This document shows positions 61,833 through 64,000 of a DNA stretch of 64,000 bases, one piece after another; position 1 is the stretch's first letter; each line of letters begins with the position of its first letter. The position numbers were made by a program, and so were the translations under genes. The notes below the pieces were generated by a model. The model was not told the origin of the DNA, ran no database searches, and worked only from the letters and a program-made list of their open reading frames with translations. Source of the stretch: Paracoccus aestuariivivens (lineage in GTDB: Bacteria; Pseudomonadota; Alphaproteobacteria; Rhodobacterales; Rhodobacteraceae); the NCBI RefSeq assembly GCF_009711225.1, contig NZ_WMIE01000004.1, forward strand, positions 1 through 64,000, read 5' to 3'.

Positions 61833-63053
61833 TCAGGATTGCACCGCGCGCAGGATTGTATGGCCAGGGTTCAGCAGCCAGTTGCCCACATCTTCGGCGA
61901 TGCGCGTCTGCCCGTCGAGCCTTAGAAAGCCCGCCTCGGTTGCTGCAACGGATTGGGACGGCCGAGGCGCATCCGGCAAAGCCCGCAATGCCGCGACCAG
62001 TCGGGCGGTGTCTGCCGCCTCTTCGGCAGGCATCATGCGGGTAAGGCCAAGCTCGGCCGCGCGTTCGGCGCGGATCGCCTGTTCCAAGCGGGGTTGGGTC
62101 CGAGGCACGATCAAGGCGGGGCGATCAAAGCTGAGGATCTCGCAGAATGTGTTGTAGCCTCCCATCCCGACGACTCCCGATGCTCCGGCAACCAGATCCT
62201 CGAACCGGTTGTCGAATTCGATCACCTCGACATGCGGCAGCGTGGCTGCGTCGGCCAGCAACTCGGCACGTTCACGGGCGGGCAGATAGGGGCCAAGAAC
62301 CGCGACAGTGCGATCAAGCCCGGGGTCCATCCGGTGCGCGGCAAAGACGGCACGAAACAGATCGGCCCCGTCTCCGCCGCCACCGGTCGTGACAAGAACA
62401 TATCCCTCGGCAGGACGGCTGGCCGGCGTATCGGCCCATTGGATCGAACGGCGCAGAAAGCCGGTATAGCGCATCCGCCCCCGCACCAATGGCGAAACAT
62501 CAAGCCCCGCCAAAGGGTCGTGAAAACCCTCGGGACCATAAACCCAGATCCGGTCATAATAGGCTTCAAGCTTGCGCAACACGTCCTTGCGTTCCCACTC
62601 TGGTGCCAGCAATTCGGGAGCGTCCATCACATCGCGCAACCCAAGAACCAGCCGTGTGCCCTGCGACTTCAAGTAGATTAGGGTTTCCTCGATCTCGCCA
62701 TGCAGGCCCATCGGCTCCTTGTCGGTGATAAAGATATCGGGGCGGAATGTCTCGGCGGTTTGGCGGATGATGGCGCGACGGATTGTCAGGGTGTCTTCCA
62801 GCGATGTGTGCTGGGCCATCGACTGGTATTCGCCATTGCGCAGCTTGATCACGCTGGGAATCTTGACGAAATCGACCCGCACCCGATAGTCGAACGCGCC
62901 GGCGATAGTCGTCCCCGAGATGATCATCACGGAAAGCCCGCGATAGGCTTCGACCAGCGCATGCGCGATCTCTCGGCAACGGCGCAGATGGCCCAGCCCG
63001 AAAGTGTCGTGGCTGTACATCAGTATCCGCGCGTCTTCCAGTCTGGGGGTCAT
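61833..63053 (-). CDS. Glycosyltransferase, MurG-like (COG4671-type), paralog 2
   Basis: A 406-residue enzyme. SHDTFGLGHLRRCREIAHALVEAY at the N-terminus and GGYNTFCEILSFDRPALIVPRTQPRLEQAIRAER at the donor site match the predicted COG4671 glycosyltransferases. It is a paralog of the gene at 59432-60592. The ATG at 63053 follows AAGGAACGG; the longer frame to 63140 lacks a site. It ends two bases before the GT4 start and begins 46 bases after an ABC permease stop on the same strand. Confidence 0.85.
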   Translation of the reverse strand: MTPRLEDARILMYSHDTFGLGHLRRCREIAHALVEAYRGLSVMIISGTTIAGAFDYRVRVDFVKIPSVIKLRNGEYQSMAQHTSLEDTLTIRRAIIRQTAETFRPDIFITDKEPMGLHGEIEETLIYLKSQGTRLVLGLRDVMDAPELLAPEWERKDVLRKLEAYYDRIWVYGPEGFHDPLAGLDVSPLVRGRMRYTGFLRRSIQWADTPASRPAEGYVLVTTGGGGDGADLFRAVFAAHRMDPGLDRTVAVLGPYLPARERAELLADAATLPHVEVIEFDNRFEDLVAGASGVVGMGGYNTFCEILSFDRPALIVPRTQPRLEQAIRAERAAELGLTRMMPAEEAADTARLVAALRALPDAPRPSQSVAATEAGFLRLDGQTRIAEDVGNWLLNPGHTILRAVQS

Positions 63054-63099
63054 TGCCGTTCCTTGAGGAGTGGCGGCACAGCGGCCGCAGGATGGATCG

Positions 63100-64000
63100 T
63101 CATCGGTAGGGATCGGCTGCATCACGCAAGCCGTCGCCAAGAAAGTTGAACGCGAGGATCACGAGGATCACCGGGGCCATCGGCCAAAGCAGCCAAGGAT
63201 ATAGCGCGACGATATTCACGCCGCGCGTTTCCGTCAGAAGGATACCCCAGCTTGTCACCGGAGGTCGCAAACCAAGTCCAAGGAAGGTCAGCGCCGTTTC
63301 CCCCAGGATCATACCGGGAACGGACAGGCTGGCACTGGCGATCAGATGTGACATGACGCCGGGGATAAGATGGCGCGAAATGATTCGACTGCTTTTCGCA
63401 CCCATAAGCTCTGCTGCCAGAACATAGTCCTCTTCGCGCAGGGCGAAAAGCTTGGATCGTACTGCGCGGGCCTGTCCGGTCCAATCCAGCATACCAAGGA
63501 TCACCGTGATGCCCAGATAGACCAGTATCGGGCTCCAGCTGAGCGGGATAATGGCGGCCAATGTCATCCATAGCGGGATCGATGGGATCGACTGGATGAC
63601 CTCGATCATGCGCTGCATGCCGTGATCGAACCAGCCGCCGCGATAGCCCGCAATGCCGCCGATCACGATGCCCAGTGTAAAACTGACCAGCGTGCCGAGC
63701 AGCCCGATGGTCAAAGATATCCTCGCGCCGTGCAGAATGCGCGAGAACACGTCGCGGCCCAACCGGTCGGTGCCAAGCAGATTCACCCGCCCGCCCTCGG
63801 CCGGGCAAAACAGATGCAGATCTGCGGGAACGAGGTTCCAGAACATGTAGCTTTCGCCACGACAGAAGAACCGCAGGCGCTGCACATTGGTCGGGTCATC
63901 GGTGTAGATGCGGCGCAACTCGGTCATGTCCAGATGCATGGTCTGGCCATAGACGAACGGACCGACGAAACTGCCATCATGGAAAAGCCGCACCCGCTGC
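63100..64000 (-). CDS. Oligopeptide-type ABC transporter permease (DppC/YejE-like), partial
   Basis: The 3'-terminal part of a permease that runs off the right edge. At least 300 residues are present: a periplasmic part (GESYMFWNLVPADLHLF), then GTDRLGRDVFSRILHGARISLTIGLLGT, EAA loop around EEDYVLAAELMGAKSS, and GLRDAADPYR at the C-terminus. The N-terminal helix lies beyond the window. It resembles the permease at 2654-3778, including the long periplasmic segment, but is a distinct gene. It may be co-transcribed with the glycosyltransferases, 46 bases away. Confidence 0.9.
   Translation of the reverse strand, partial: QRVRLFHDGSFVGPFVYGQTMHLDMTELRRIYTDDPTNVQRLRFFCRGESYMFWNLVPADLHLFCPAEGGRVNLLGTDRLGRDVFSRILHGARISLTIGLLGTLVSFTLGIVIGGIAGYRGGWFDHGMQRMIEVIQSIPSIPLWMTLAAIIPLSWSPILVYLGITVILGMLDWTGQARAVRSKLFALREEDYVLAAELMGAKSSRIISRHLIPGVMSHLIASASLSVPGMILGETALTFLGLGLRPPVTSWGILLTETRGVNIVALYPWLLWPMAPVILVILAFNFLGDGLRDAADPYR

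Overview
The window is a GC-rich, gene-dense chromosomal segment of an alphaproteobacterium. Gene content points to Rhodobacteraceae, with a Paracoccus-like genome most likely: many ABC and TRAP importers with local GntR/LacI regulators, a RhtX-like siderophore transporter, and type I secretion of a glycine/asparagine-rich protein. That assignment is inferred from gene content, not from a marker gene. No rRNA, tRNA, CRISPR array, prophage or replication origin was seen. The only mobile DNA recognised is a decayed IS5-type transposase at the left edge (171-938).

Region by region. (1) 948-8659: an oligopeptide-type ABC importer (fused double ATPase, two permeases, Tat-exported binding protein), divergent from a GntR regulator and an SMP-30-type lactonase; probably uptake of a sugar-derived substrate. 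(2) 8712-11613: a stand-alone aminoglycoside-phosphotransferase-like gene, a PhnB-like VOC protein, and a divergent LysR/cupin pair. (3) 11652-15662: a polar amino-acid ABC importer with a LacI-family regulator. (4) 16059-21955: a MacAB-like exporter, an RcnB-like His-rich periplasmic protein and an OmpR-type two-component system. A 53-bp element in front of macA recurs, with the same internal spacing, in front of the response-regulator gene. (5) 21952-29770: a catabolic locus with a DapA-like aldolase, binding protein, cytoplasmic sialidase-like protein, PdxA-like dehydrogenase, iron-type alcohol dehydrogenase, four-carbon acid sugar kinase and GntR. A shared 9-mer in its promoters is a candidate GntR operator. 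(6) 30157-33484: TonB-dependent siderophore receptor plus RhtX-like MFS permease. (7) 33525-37552: a polyphosphate-themed group of two CYTH proteins, a ribbon-helix-helix-like small protein, a CHAD protein, a ParA ATPase and a NUDIX hydrolase. Five of these are packed with overlapping ends, and together they look like a granule-positioning and polyphosphate-metabolism operon. (8) 37662-45276: a type I secretion operon with two likely secreted proteins, next to a LuxR-type regulator and a small HEPN-like protein. (9) 47052-51921: a TRAP importer with type II dehydroquinase and two tandem paralogous GntR regulators, suggesting quinate or shikimate-type uptake. (10) 51926-63053: a polysaccharide locus with a nucleotide-sugar dehydrogenase, lyase, deacetylase, four glycosyltransferases, a cNMP-binding protein and a large ABC protein whose ATPase motifs are eroded. 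(11) 63100-64000: a partial ABC permease running off the right edge.

The strongest candidates for undescribed biology are the CHAD/ParA/ribbon-helix-helix/CYTH/NUDIX operon, the degenerate ABC protein paired with a cNMP-binding protein, the glycine-rich type I secretion pair, and the sialidase/PdxA/DUF1537 catabolic locus with its candidate operators.
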